Of a DNA stretch of 64,000 bases, positions 22,901-34,700 are shown one piece after another. Position numbers and translations under genes: made by a program. A model generated the notes under the pieces. That model did no database searches and was not told the origin of the DNA. It saw nothing but the letters and a program-made list of their open reading frames with translations. Every line of letters begins with the position of its first letter. Positions within the stretch are counted from its first letter, which is position 1. Source of the DNA: Lates calcarifer (taxonomy: Eukaryota > Chordata > Actinopteri > Centropomidae); the NCBI RefSeq assembly GCF_001640805.2, contig NC_066843.1, positions 2,974,380 through 3,038,379 on the forward strand, in the 5' to 3' direction.

Positions 22901-24914
22901 CAGTTACTACATAAACTTCTCAAGGTTTCATAAAGTAAACACAGCAACAAACACTGCTGTAATTTATTGCTAACAAATAATCATTATTTCACCAAGCAAT
23001 CTAGTTCTTCAGCGATGTTTCGCACTCTGGTTGCTACAGATACAGTAGAAAGTGGCTGGGGTGATTATCAACACTTCTCTAGAATATCACCATTAATTGT
23101 GTAACTGTTGAAGTAGTGTTCAGTCGTGTCCTCTCCCTAGTTCCACATCGTTAACTTAAATCCTCCTACGCTCTCTCTGTTTCTTTTTCGCCATCTTTAG
23201 GTTTTTTTTTGAGCATTCGTTGAATAAATGAACGGTGCAGTGATAGTATTTTATGACCAGCAGCATTAGAGCCACACTTTAGAGGATCCACTTGTCAAAA
23301 GTGCTGCTATCTTATCAGCAAAGTAACCTGGTTTCTTTATAACTTCATTAAGTTATTTAGATTTATTGTTTAAATGAGCCATCATTTGATTAATGTGCTG
23401 CACTAACAGCATAAATGTTCAGAGAAGCTGACAGCCTTCTAAAACTCCTCTTGTTGCTGCAGCTCTCTCAGTTCCCCAACACAGTCGTATTGAGCAACTT
23501 TAAGTAAATGTTTTTTTCTGGCTAAGATGAGTGAAATACATACGGCTCTGACAAACGCTGTGAGGTAACCCTCCATCTGCCGCTCTGTCTGCCTGTCTGC
23601 CTGCAGGAAAACACGAGGCACTCTGATCCTGTACAGACCGTCCACTGCTGCCACTTCCTGCGGAGTTCAAAACAAACATGTTAGAGAAGCAGGTTGCTGG
23701 GAACAGTGAATTTTTTTATTCGACCTCCACCATTTGACTAAAGATTCCTGGTCTATTAATAAAACTCTGCTTCTCTGTGTTTGCTGCAAATCTGTGATAC
23801 ACTCTTTGCTGCAGTCTTTTGGGTCTGATTGTGGAAAGAATGTGTCCACTAAGGTTTATAGTCCTGGTAATAATAATCATAGTTCACCTTCAGTTTGATT
23901 CTGTCTTCCTCTGAAAGCTGGTTCTGACTTAAAGAGACGCTGGGCTCCCGTCCAGCTTTCAACACCAGTGCTCCACGTACTCGAAACTTTGCTACGTCGT
24001 CTGAAACAAAGAGGACAACGTATAGTAAGAACAGGACAGACACCATGAATACATGTCTGGAAAGACAGCACTGCAGGTACACATTCAATGACTATTTAGG
24101 TAGACTGCCTGGGAACTAGGTCTTCATTCAAGACATGTAAACACTGGAAACTGAAGGCAAAAGATTACTCAAGTGCATCAATAAAACAGTTGGTCAGAAC
24201 ACTTTAATTTCCAGAACAGCTTTTTCATAGCTGATTATTTCCTAAGATGCCATCTAAACGACCAAATAATCTTTATAGTTGCTGTCATTGAAGAGCTCGG
24301 TACATATGAAACTATAAATAGATAAAATAAAATAAAATAAAATGTTGTGGCAGTTTACTGTACATGCCGATTTTCATTTAACACACTGGATTCTTCTGAG
24401 TAGCTGTCACTTTTGTTGAAACAGGTGAATAAATTCATATATAGACATCAAAACATACTAAACTGAGGATTTTTTGAATGGACTTTGGTTTGTTCCGTCG
24501 TTTTCCGGATATGGCGTTATCGCTGGTAGCACACGGGTGCTTAGCTAGCTTAACAGTATCAACATTAACCCCATTGTGGAACATGGTAATAATACAATAA
24601 TGATAGCACTTTCTCACCGGGTTCGAATGAGTGTTCAAGAGGTACAGAAAAACCACTGAACTCGGCGTCCAAGGAATCACCGACCTGAGAACAAAAATAA
24701 AACCATCCGTTAGCCCTTAGCCGGTCACGCAGAGCTAATGCTAACCACACAGATGACAGGTGCAGTTTCCGCTTAACTAAATTCAGATATTGGGGTTAAC
24801 CTGTCAACATTTTATACTTACCCTTCTGCCGTTATTACAACACACAAAATTCGTGCATACGACGAGCAAAACAGTAGAAACAACTACATTTTTAATTGGT
24901 AGTAGACGAGCCAT
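19803..24914 (-). CDS. emc10: emc10, ER membrane protein complex subunit 10, seven exons
   Basis: Minus-strand exons 24914-24822, 24684-24618, 24000-23888, 23657-23544, 22738-22554, 22242-22149 and 19907-19803 join in frame to 256 aa; human EMC10 is 262. EMC10 is a luminal, single-pass subunit of the ER membrane protein complex, which inserts tail-anchored and multipass proteins. Seen: an N-terminal signal peptide (~1-25); [50 protein letters not shown]; a [20 protein letters not shown] block; [13 protein letters not shown]; and a C-terminal membrane helix [16 protein letters not shown] (~223-238) with a Gly-rich tail. Every block has a clear counterpart in human EMC10 in the same order. No break or odd residue was seen. 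Confidence 0.96.
20905..21766. mobile_element. Non-autonomous DNA transposon with terminal inverted repeats
   Basis: Left end GCGCTTTCACACCTGACCTG and right end (inverted) GGTGCTTTCACACCTGTAGT form imperfect terminal repeats of ~35 bp, both running on into TTTGGTTC. The ~860-bp element sits in emc10 intron 6. No transposase frame is visible; the internal 98-codon frame at 21397 resembles no known family. Confidence 0.7.
22149..22242 (-). CDS. emc10: emc10 exon 6
   Basis: Acceptor TCTTCCAG, donor GTAAGT. It encodes [20 protein letters not shown] and [11 protein letters not shown], strongly conserved with human. Confidence 0.95.
22554..22738 (-). CDS. emc10: emc10 exon 5
   Basis: Acceptor GATCCTCAG, donor GTCAGT (less usual), 185 nt, ends in phase 2. 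It encodes [20 protein letters not shown], then a CRGTEVEDE and VFNTTLRV segment. Confidence 0.94.
23544..23657 (-). CDS. emc10: emc10 exon 4
   Basis: Acceptor CTCCGCAG, donor GTATGT, phase 0 to 0, 114 nt. It encodes [19 protein letters not shown] and [10 protein letters not shown]. Confidence 0.94.
23888..24000 (-). CDS. emc10: emc10 exon 3
   Basis: Acceptor TTGTTTCAG, donor GTGAAC, 113 nt. It encodes [20 protein letters not shown] and [15 protein letters not shown]. Confidence 0.94.
24322..24343 (+). repeat. (AAAAT)n microsatellite
   Basis: About four units, in emc10 intron 2. Confidence 0.9.
24618..24684 (-). CDS. emc10: emc10 exon 2
   Basis: Acceptor TTGTTCTCAG, donor GTGAGA, 67 nt, phase 0 to 1. 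It encodes [20 protein letters not shown] followed by EP. Confidence 0.93.
24822..24914 (-). CDS. emc10: emc10 exon 1 (signal peptide)
   Basis: ATG in AAAATGG (A at -3, G at +4) opens 31 codons, with a hydrophobic [17 protein letters not shown] core typical of a cleavable ER signal peptide. Donor GTAAGT. Confidence 0.92.
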
Positions 24915-27230
24915 TTTGACAGGAGTGGGCACCGGAAGACGGCGTCAAGCGTACTACGACAACATTAACGCTTCCGGTCGTTTTTCACAACAAAAGCCTC
25001 TAAGACAATAACTAAAAAAACAGCTTCTTTTTTTCTTTTCTTTTACTCGCTGTTTTACATGTTAATTATCATTATTTTTAAATAAATTATCCTCACCTGA
25101 AAATACATTTTAAACTTCCTCAATGTCCATTACAGACAAACAAAGATATTATCATATATTATACATATTTAAGCCGAGAGACGACTTCATCAGTGAATCT
25201 TCACACAGCTGTTTACCTCAGTCCTTTCATGGCTTAAATGATTGACAGCTCTAAATGCAGGTGACAAGGGAAATGTTATCTGCACACAGACAAACACACT
25301 CACACACTGAGAGTTAATTGTTCACACTGAGCTATTTAAGGTATGTGTTGACCTACTTGCACGCATGCTGTTTATGCAAACCTCTCGATATTATATCAAC
25401 TTACTTCACTTCTCACTTCTGTCTGTTTTTGAACATGCAATGTTGTCATCTACTGCTGCACAGGAACACTATTTTAGTCTTTGAATTTGTGTATTTTTAG
25501 CATTTTTGGTATTTACAGTAGTTTCTTTGTCTGCTGACAGAATGGCACTAATGAACCAGGTCTGGATGTGTGCTGCTGTCTTGTAACGTGTCAGCAGGAA
25601 CCTTGTGTGCAATTTTGTTTTCAAATAAAAGCAGCTCTGATTTCTATTTTGGGCTGTCTAAATTTCAGCTTAGTGTTGCTCTATATCTTGGCGGTGGCAA
25701 AAGGAGGTTGTAGCGGGATGGATAATTTATCTAGATGACGAGGTGCAGAGTGTCTAAACAAATAATCTATTTGATCTACTGATTTTTGTTTTAGTACAGA
25801 TACATATCCCTTTATACTTGGAATATTATCTACTATAATAAATGCACAGGATTAATGATTTAACATCTATTGTAGCTGGAACCCAGTGTGTCAAACAAAC
25901 TGTCTTCAGCATGAAAAAAAGGTGTCTGTACCTTGAAGTCAGTGCACGTAATGTAGACTTGTTGTGAATATTCATCGCCACCTTGACTCTCTGGCTGCAC
26001 TAACACATGCAGGGCCAACAGAGGCTGCTAACAGACCAAGAAAAGTCCCTCAACCTCCGTCTCACCCCCTCCCCCCTTTAAAAAAGTGCCATTTTATCAA
26101 CTGAACAATAAATATTTATGTCCTGTGATGAAGAGGGTTGTTCATGTTTTTTAAATCCTGTAGTCAGCGTTCTATATTCTAACTCAGCCACTGTTTTATT
26201 TACCTAAATGTCCCTTTAAGGCGTAAATCTGCATTGAATCAGAGAAGAAAACTGCCTCTGCACTGATCTCAATCCGTGGCTTACTGTACATTCACACAGT
26301 GTTTTCATCCAGCTGGGGTGGACTGTTGTTCACATCTGGCGTCAGAGTGTCTCCAGTGACCTCTTGTGATCAGATTTCACGTCTCTTCTTCTTGTTTTTT
26401 TATTTGTGGGAATCTGTGGCCACTTTTTTTTAGTGGTTAGAGCGAGGCTGTGAAAGTGGAGAGGAGGATTCCAGCGGCTATTTGACGCCGTCTGACTCCA
26501 AAGCCTTGTCCAGACACATGTGCTGGACTCAAGAGAGCCTGGGAAGCTTAAAATTGTATGCAAGCAGGGGGTTGAGAATTGCGCCGTCCCCGGTTCAAGT
26601 CGAGTCCTCTTCATTTCTTGCTCTTTCACAAGAAAGCAGGGAGGAAAATTAAGCAAATAAATCTGATTATTTATTGAATGTACAGGCCTTTCCTGTCTGA
26701 ACGCAGACGTATTCTCAGGAGTGACTCTGACATCTTTGATTTTAAGCATTATGAGCTGGGATCCGGTGTGTTTGCAGCTATTTTTGGGTTCAATCGCACC
26801 TGTATTTAGAGCTGCCCACATGTGATCAGCCCATCACACATCCATTTCACCTGGACAATCTGTTCTGAAAATGTCAGCGCACCATATACAGCTTGAATGG
26901 GTTTTATGGCTTGCAATTCGGGCTAAACTCTGGGTTTCTACTCGATATGGCAGTGACTCAGGCCTCGGTTTGTTCGCACCGTTCCTTCAGCTCAACAGGC
27001 TGAGTGAGCACAGCCTACAATATGTTGCACCTCCGAGCCAGAATTTATGGATCGTTGTTCTTCTTCTCTGGATCCTGGCTTCAGCTGCTAATTTGACCCG
27101 GGTTTGCAGTTGCCAAAAACGCTGCTTAAACAGTCCAAGGGTCAACTAAGGGGCAGAATGTGTGTGATTTCACTGATCAGAGGTTGTGGCCACAAGAACC
27201 CCAAAACTTAAAAAGTGTCAACTGGAGAGA

Positions 27231-27253
27231 AGCAGCAGCAGCAGCAGCAGCAG
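27231..27253 (+). repeat. (AGC)n microsatellite
   Basis: Seven to eight AGC units. Confidence 0.95.
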
Positions 27254-30200
27254 GTTTCTGCCAAATGTGATTGATGCGATTTATTTCTCAATGCTTATTC
27301 CTGGCTGAAGGAGTTCTGCTGACATGCAATAAAAACCTCTGTGGATACAAGTGAAAGGCATCCATCATATTAAACTTCAGCGTTTCAGCATCAAAGTGCT
27401 GAAGAGGAGTTTGGAATCCGGTGTTAAGCCTTTAAAGTTTAGAATATCAAGAAGTCGAGACTTAATGTCCTCCTGGACACTGAACTTGTTTTCGTTCTTA
27501 TAAAGAAGTCGTGACAAGACGACTTTGTTCGAGGGTGTCGAACCGCGAATGACGATTTGGCTCATATTAGAAGATCACTCACAGAAAGATAAAAAAATCA
27601 AACATATTTGATTGCTCTGAGACGACCCTGACGACTTCCAGATTAAAGCATGTTTTGGGGCAGCTGTCCCATTGTCTGAGAGCTACTACAGTTTATACAA
27701 ACCACTAAGAGGATTTATTTTTCCTAATTCCTCACAAAAACACCTTTCTACGTGTCCAAAAAAAGGGTCTTACTACATAACATGTTCAAATAATTAACAA
27801 TATCTCCTCTGGTTTTGCACATTAAAGGTATTTTAATGGGACACATCAGTGTTATCACATTACTGTCTGTATGAAAACAGCCTGTGTCTCTCTGGGCTCC
27901 TCCTCGGTTTGAAGGTGGAGGCGCTCTGTGTGGAGCATATGGCGACTGAGGCATGTGATTCCCTGCGGGCTCTGCCTTTGAAACTATGCAGGCCCATACA
28001 GTATCTACCCCCACCCCCTTACTGGGACAGCCCATTACTCTCTGTCATCATCCTAAACAACGGTGTCACCTTACTATTCTTAGTCAAATATGAAAGCATG
28101 GACTGTATATTTATATGAAAAGACAACAGGACTTTCACTTTGAAGGAAGACGCTGTCACGTCCTGTCTGCCTGTGCTCTGTTAGAAATGGAGCATTGTGA
28201 AAAATGAGAAAGAAAGTCGACAAAATGTGTCGAAACACAGTCTAAGTTTTAAGTAAGACAACATGTGACACCCCAACATTTTGGGGTTAATCAGTGAGAA
28301 ATCATTTATCAGAACAGACAAACAACAAATCAACCAATTATAAGAATAAACGAGAGACTGTTTCCAGTATTTTAACGCAGAGTTTAAGTAGCTCATCCCT
28401 CCAAGTTTTACTTAAACAGAGCTGTAAGTGTCTCAACATGTGGCATGGGACACAACATTTGTGGTTGGATATAGCACTGGCGACAGAGTAAGAAATTGCT
28501 TTAATAATCAACCCTTCTATCTTGGCGGTGACAGTCGTGTACATAGATGTGAATTTACCTTCTTATTCAGGATTTTCACACTAATTCTTTTAGTTGGAAA
28601 CATATTTTTGGAATAAATTAAGCACTGCATTCATTAACAAGTTGGAAGGAGGTGGTTGAAGTGGAAGGCAGGTGTAAAAACATCACACCAGAGATCAAGG
28701 TTCGATCCAGAATCCAGTTTGTGGTTCAGTTTAAGCAACAAAAACTCTGGTTGTGTCTGAAGTTGCTGTGAAGTTTTTCTATATTAATCTGGACTGTGAT
28801 CTTTGACTAACCTTCACCAAGTGCTGTGAGAGTTTAACCATGACTATAAATCAGAGTAATAATGCTGTAGTCACTGTAAGTCAATATTTTACTGTCGCAA
28901 AAAAAATGATACCAGGTTGGAGTGACACCTTCTCCACTGATGAGTCAACCCTCAGTCGATGGACCGATACAAACCACATCACTAAGCCAAGACGATTCCT
29001 TATATTAGATATATATCAAACATAATTTCACCAAATACAGGTGCAGAAAAAATACATTTGCATACACTGGCAATCATTTAAAGAGAATCAGACTTAAAAC
29101 AGAAAGGAGCAGCTCTTCAAAACATGACTGGAAAATGTTGCCTCCAGTTTCTGTTCTTACAGAGCTGCAGCAGTCTGAAGCAGGAACTCTAAAAATCTCA
29201 TTAGCATGTTCTGATGGGACGTGGCATCAAAACAACCTTGATAATCAGGGAGCATGTTATAAAATTTGTCAGGTTTGCATGAAGCTGACCCAAATCACGC
29301 CTGGTTGTTTACTAAAAATACTGAGAGAGCAACAAATCAGTGCACTGCTTAGATTTTTCCCCCTTTTTTCACCCAAAAATAAAAAAATAATCAGTTAAGG
29401 AGTCAATTTAAAGAATAATCATATTTCAAAGTACTGAATTTTGATGTTAAATCATGCCCACTGACAGCTTTAATCTCCAGCAGTCATGGGAAAGTGGCTG
29501 TAAAGGTGGAGAGGACCTGCTTCCGTTGGCTTAACGTGTACTTCACTGAGGCTTAACTAATGCAAGCGTTAAATAACTCCGGTGTCATCCTCTGGAGTGG
29601 ATCACTGGATGATGTAGGACACCTATAGTTAGTCTCCTATAGCCACTTTAAATCCACAATACATGAATAATTTGGACCCTTTCAGAGAATTCAGTCACAG
29701 TATAAATCGCCTCTGATGAGCTGTGAACGCATCACATAGATTTATTAAAGATAATTCTGCTTAAAGTCAAGTAATGTAAAGTTAGAGTATACATTAGACT
29801 GAAGGACCTTTTATGTCCTATTCAAACAGCCCTCCATAATCTTCCTTGGGGGTATTTTGTTCTCCTTGAACATCTGAATCTCAAGTTGCACTTGCCTTAA
29901 ATAGCTGTTCTTCAATCTCTGCCTCTCTTTCTGACTTAAGTTCTCTCTCCAAAATTAAAGTCTCAGAGAATGTTTATTGTTATAGTCAAGGTTATAGCTG
30001 CCCGGACAACTTGGGCAGCAGGCAAGAAGACGAGCGCAGAATTCAAAGAGGGGATGACTGAATGGAAAGTGAAAAGCGGCTTAAATGCGTAATTTAACAC
30101 TGATGTTTATAATATGCATATTTGGTCTGCGTTGCCATTTAGAACCAGCTGAAGGAGGATAAAGGCCACAGTCCTGCCTCTGTCACTCACACAGGCTCAA

Positions 30201-30834
30201 TCTTTTCTATTTTTAATAATGAAAATATATTTATTCCACAAACCTGAGGCGAATCCTCAGCATGTGTGTCTGCGGTCATGTATGTGATGGTTTGGGAAAT
30301 CAATACCTCACCGGGAACTCATAAGGTCAGCGACCTCCTTCCACTGAGTCTGACCTTGTTCCTCACATCCCTGTGCCAGGGCTTCCAGTCCCATAAAATA
30401 CACCCTGCTGACAGCTTCAGCTCCTGGAGAACAAATGGGATTGTCAGAGCCTATAGGAACACAAGGCTGCTGCTGCTTTGCTCTCATTTTCATCTCCGAC
30501 TTTTTTCTTCAGCTGGGGACTAGTGTGGAAGTTATTGGGTTGGGGATGGGGCCGACTAAATGAAGTTATTCCCAGCTTCACTAATGTTTTCACTTTATAC
30601 ATGCATGCATTATATTAAAGATTAGCTCTACTTTAGCTTTACTTTTCCATTGGTCTCCTGTGGAGCAGAATAAAGTGAAGGTGAGTGGCTTTTTAGTGAG
30701 ATGTTCAATCTCTACAAACATTAACATCACATTACAGTTTCTCAGAACTGGTATGTTGGCCACATGGACGGATTATTGAACAAGTATACTGGGGCCAGGC
30801 CAGGGGATCAGGGAGGCCCTGGACCAGACTTCTA

Positions 30835-31110
30835 GCTGGAAAGTCACAGCAAAATGAGTAAGAAGATGCAAAATGACCACAAACACACACAAAGTGTGTA
30901 AAAAGAGATGTAAAATGTCTAAAAAGACACTCAAAATGAGTAAAAGAGCTGCAATAAAACCACAAAACAAGTGAAAAGGATGCAAAATAATCACAATCAT
31001 GGAAAAAGGAGTAAAAGAGGACGCAAAACGACCACAAAGACCAGCAAAGTGAGTACAACTAGACACAAAATGCTCCTAAAAATACACAAAATAAGTAAAA
31101 GAGAGATGGA
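30835..31110. repeat. Degenerate tandem repeat, unit ~30 bp
   Basis: Diverged copies of a phrase such as GCAAAATGACCACAAACACA, GCAAAATAATCACAATC and GCAAAACGACCACAAAG alternate with AAAATGAGTAAAAGAG phrases. This is a low-complexity array of a type frequent in teleosts. Confidence 0.65.
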
Positions 31111-31682
31111 AAACATCGGCAAAGACACAATCTGTGGTTGGGGGGGCAGAGGGAGGGCTGTTCTGTCTTATATTTGGTACATTAAAATGAAAAAGTTAAC
31201 CTCTCTTGCTCTAATCTCATCATCTCAGACCACCCTCCCCTCAACAGACAGAGCCCCCACCCTTATACTTCTTTTCCCTGGAGAGACACTTATCGTATTT
31301 TTTCTCCTGCCTCGGTTCAACAGCGGCCACTTAGCATCGCTCAATCAAATTGACAGTCAGAGCTGATTAGCATCAGTCAGTTTGTTACCGTTCTGCCTCC
31401 AGGGCCTAATGAGTTAATAAGCTGGCAGGTTTCCCCCGAGGGCTGGACTTTTCTTTATGGCTCTGAACCTGCTTTTACCCTCTCATGGTGTCTTCCCTCT
31501 CCTCCTCAAAGCTCTGCAGCTCCTGCCAAGGTTTCAAGTGACAACCATTCTGTCACTCTCTTCCCTCCTTGTTCCACTTCTTGGGGGGAGGATGAAGTGA
31601 CTGGCAGCGGTACCAGAGTTTGTGTATATGTGTGTGTGTTTGAAGAAGGGGGGGTGAGGTAGGGGGTGGGGGGTGCTGAGGT

Positions 31683-31693
31683 GATAAAAAGGG
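31683..31693 (+). promoter_or_regulatory. TATA-like box of the MyBP-C gene
   Basis: GATAAAAAGGG lies about 90 bp before the start codon, giving room for a short 5'UTR. This is compatible with a strong tissue-specific muscle promoter. No experimental support. Confidence 0.4.
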
Positions 31694-31775
31694 ATGAAGG
31701 AGGAAATGCAGGCAGATCCACAGACAAGGAGGGAGGAAGACGCTTTCAGAGGAATCACTATAAACAGACAAAGAC

Positions 31776-31797
31776 ATGCCTGAGCCCAAGAAGCCAG
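31776..31797 (+). CDS. mybpc2: MyBP-C exon 1 (22-nt coding part)
   Basis: Encodes MPEPKKP plus one base, donor GTAAGA. The start has A at -3? no: the base at -3 is G (AAGACATG), still a purine context. MPEP-K is the typical MyBP-C N-terminus. Confidence 0.88.
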
Positions 31798-34700
31798 GTA
31801 AGATGGTCCAACCTGTGGGATTATGACAGAAAACTCACTGATCAAAAACAAAAGGGCGGAAGCTGACGATGCTGTGAAATGTTCAGACGAGTGAAAAAAT
31901 TAAATAACAAAGAACTTTTCACCCATAATCTTCTAGATAAAATGCTTGAATTTTGTATAAATCAAGGCTGTAACTGCATCATTTCATCCTGCTGCATCAT
32001 GGCTTGTCCTCTATAAAGATTATTAGTCCCTATATTTTTACTTTTCTCCAAAAAAGGAGGATAAGTGATAATTCTGCTAGAGTCAGGATATCACTTAGCA
32101 TGCAGTTTGTTAGTGTGCATAAATCAGAGATGTTAGACATTACTCAGTAATCTGTGGCATGAGGTTTATCTTTCATTAGACAGTTACAAGCTCACGTCTT
32201 CATAAACTTGACTTGTGTTGCCTCCTGTTTCACTTACCGCACCTCTATCTTTTTGTTGTGTTAAGACATAAGGACAAAATGCCTTTTAGCTCTGTTTTAC
32301 TGTACTGTTTTAATAACTTTTTAGGCAGGAAGATATACTGTGGTTGGCTCTATTGGCTGCTTGGTATTTGTTTTATTAAGATAAATGTAAACCGAGACAA
32401 AAGTAATGGAAAGAAATGTCTTGAGATGCTGGAAAAAGGAGCCTCTAATGGTAGTGATAATGGATCTTATAGACACTTATAGGGACAAATGTGTTGTGTG
32501 TGTGGGGGGTGGGGGGTTGGGTGAGGGTGGGGGGTCCTTTTAGGTCCTTGAAGTTCATTAAGCTGAGGAAAGCAGGAGTAGTGAAAGGGCAAAAGTCAGC
32601 ACAAGCACAGCAATGTCAAACGCAAGGTTGAAGGTTATAACTGAGGGGATTAACTGCTGTATGTGATTTTGTGTTTATATCAACTACAAGGCTGTGATAT
32701 ATATGCTGTGTTATTTAGAATGAAACCAATGAACCTGGATGTTGCTGGATGCTACAAAGCCTTATTGATTATTTGTGTTACACTAAACCGATGTTAGAAG
32801 TCTACAAATTTCAAATAAAAGTTTTTTTGATTGAAAAAAAAAAGAAGAAAACATGTTCTATAAAGGACAGTAAATGCCTCGTTTCATCACTGATAATAAG
32901 ACCTTTCATTGAACCACAAACTGCACGCATCAGATGCCAGCAGTGTAGCATTACCTCACCATATATGACATTTAATAACCTACGACCATTGATGCAGCGC
33001 TGCAATACGTGACATTAAAACTGCACTTGGCTGTAGTGTATGTCGTAATGTTTGTATCAGCCATGGGGTCCAAAATATCCTCTGCCACCTTTGTCAACAG
33101 CGACCTCAAAGCCCCGTAAATCAGCCGGCAGCTTGAAACTCGAGGAACGAATGCACACGAGGAAAGGAGGGAAGGGAAAAGGAAAGGAAAGGAGGACATA
33201 ACAGATAAAAGCAGAGAGAGAGAGAGATGAGCTGGGATGATTTGTTAGAGGGACCTCTGCCAAGTCAGGTGTAACTACCTTGCGTCGTATCTCTGCACCT
33301 CAGACACCAAATCTATCTGACCCTGATTGCCTCCCTCATTCTGTTACGCCGTCTCCTCCGCTGGCATCCATCCTCACCACCCTCACCCCCCTTTTCTCCG
33401 CCGCCAATCTGCAGGAAGTTCGCCATATCGCTGATATTGTGCGGAAAAAGTCAGAAGTCCCATTTTTTACAGATATCACATTTTCCGTCACGGGTTGATA
33501 AAAAATTCTGTGCTCTCTTCTGCTTGTAGAGCTTTTTGAGATGCTAAAAGACAAAATCAAAAATGCATTTTCTCAAAAACAAAATGCAGCCTTTCCCGGC
33601 TCCTTAAAAGTCCACGTTTGGAGGTGCATGTCAGCGTCAATGTGCGATAAAATATATTCATGAGAGCATCTGATGGAGGTGAAATCTTCCCCCTCCGGAG
33701 CAGTTTATACCCTTTCCCTTTTTATTCATCCATCATGCAGTAATTCCATCCGTGCATTTCATTATATCTTACCAATGTGTCGCCAATCCAGCGTCCTGAC
33801 ATCACACATATCATATTCCCAACACCACATTACTACCTTCTCTCTGGGCTCCTCTTGTTCTTGTGTTTCCACCCATCCCAAATTGTTGCCCCTCTCTTGA
33901 ACTTTCATCACACTTCCTCAACTTTTGGAGCTCCCCCACCCCACACCCGCCCTGCGACTGTCGATCAGCTGGTTACAGCTCATGTAACTCCCCCCCCGGT
34001 CCGGTGGCGTCTTGCTCTCGGCGGTTAAGGCCGCTCCTGGGGATTCAAGAAGCCGTGGAGATCTGGAGGAAGCACGCCTCCCAATAAACAGCCACAAGAA
34101 TAGTTCTCAAGTGTAGGAGCACCAGCTGTGGCCTTGTGGATCCACGAAGTGAAAGGCGCCTCTGGGAAGGGAGGGGTGCGTCCACTTGGTTAGCCTCTCA
34201 GTGACCCACATTTGAAAAAAAAAAAAAAAAAGCCCTCGAGGTTCATTGTTTCTAACAACAGCTATGAATTGTTTTGACTTGTTCTGTCTGAAGCTCTTTG
34301 GAACAAACCAGTTACAGAATAATTAGACCTTGTGCACCGGCGTTGATGCTGATGGTTGCAGGGGTGCCAGGGCGCCGGTTCTCTGGCACTGCTCCATTGC
34401 TGAGCGTATGCAGAAATAACAACCCAATTTTTAATTACCAGTAATACTGCCAGAGGCCAGCATCGCTTCCCAAACAGCCCTCCCTCCCCTGGACAGGGAC
34501 AGGGTAAAGCAGGGGCAGTTTCACAAAGACAGACTTTACCCGTGACTTTGATCAAGGTGATGGTTCAGACAGACGTCTAAATTCATCTGGTGCACACTGT
34601 CTGGTTTTTGACCCTCTTGAACAGGAATAATTGGAATGAATTCTGAGCAAATTAAGACCTTTTCGAAACAGAAAACATGGCTGACCAAGTAACTGTATAA

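Larger units (their letters stand above)
24915..31775. other. Intergenic region between emc10 and the MyBP-C gene
   Basis: The two genes diverge here, so this holds both promoters. Just upstream of emc10 (~24915-24985) is a small CpG-containing block (GGCGTCAAGCG, CGCTTCCGGTCG) likely to be its promoter. The rest holds a CAG repeat, a degenerate tandem repeat (~30835-31110) and non-repetitive sequence. No coding gene was recognised. Confidence 0.55.

Noticed and set aside
25500..25650. Looks like a 3' gene end with AAATAAAAG
   Set aside because: No upstream coding exon or splice acceptor could be tied to it.
26425..26605. tRNA-like signals (GTGGTTAGAGCGAGGCTGTG and CCCCGGTTCAAGTC)
   Set aside because: The A-box-like and B-box-like parts are ~160 bp apart and no acceptor stem can be formed; at most a decayed SINE.
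26342..26821. 159-codon open frame on the minus strand
   Set aside because: No domain, signal peptide or splice context is recognisable, and the composition looks random.
28690..28715. B-box-like GGTTCGATCC
   Set aside because: No cloverleaf arms or A box at the right distance.
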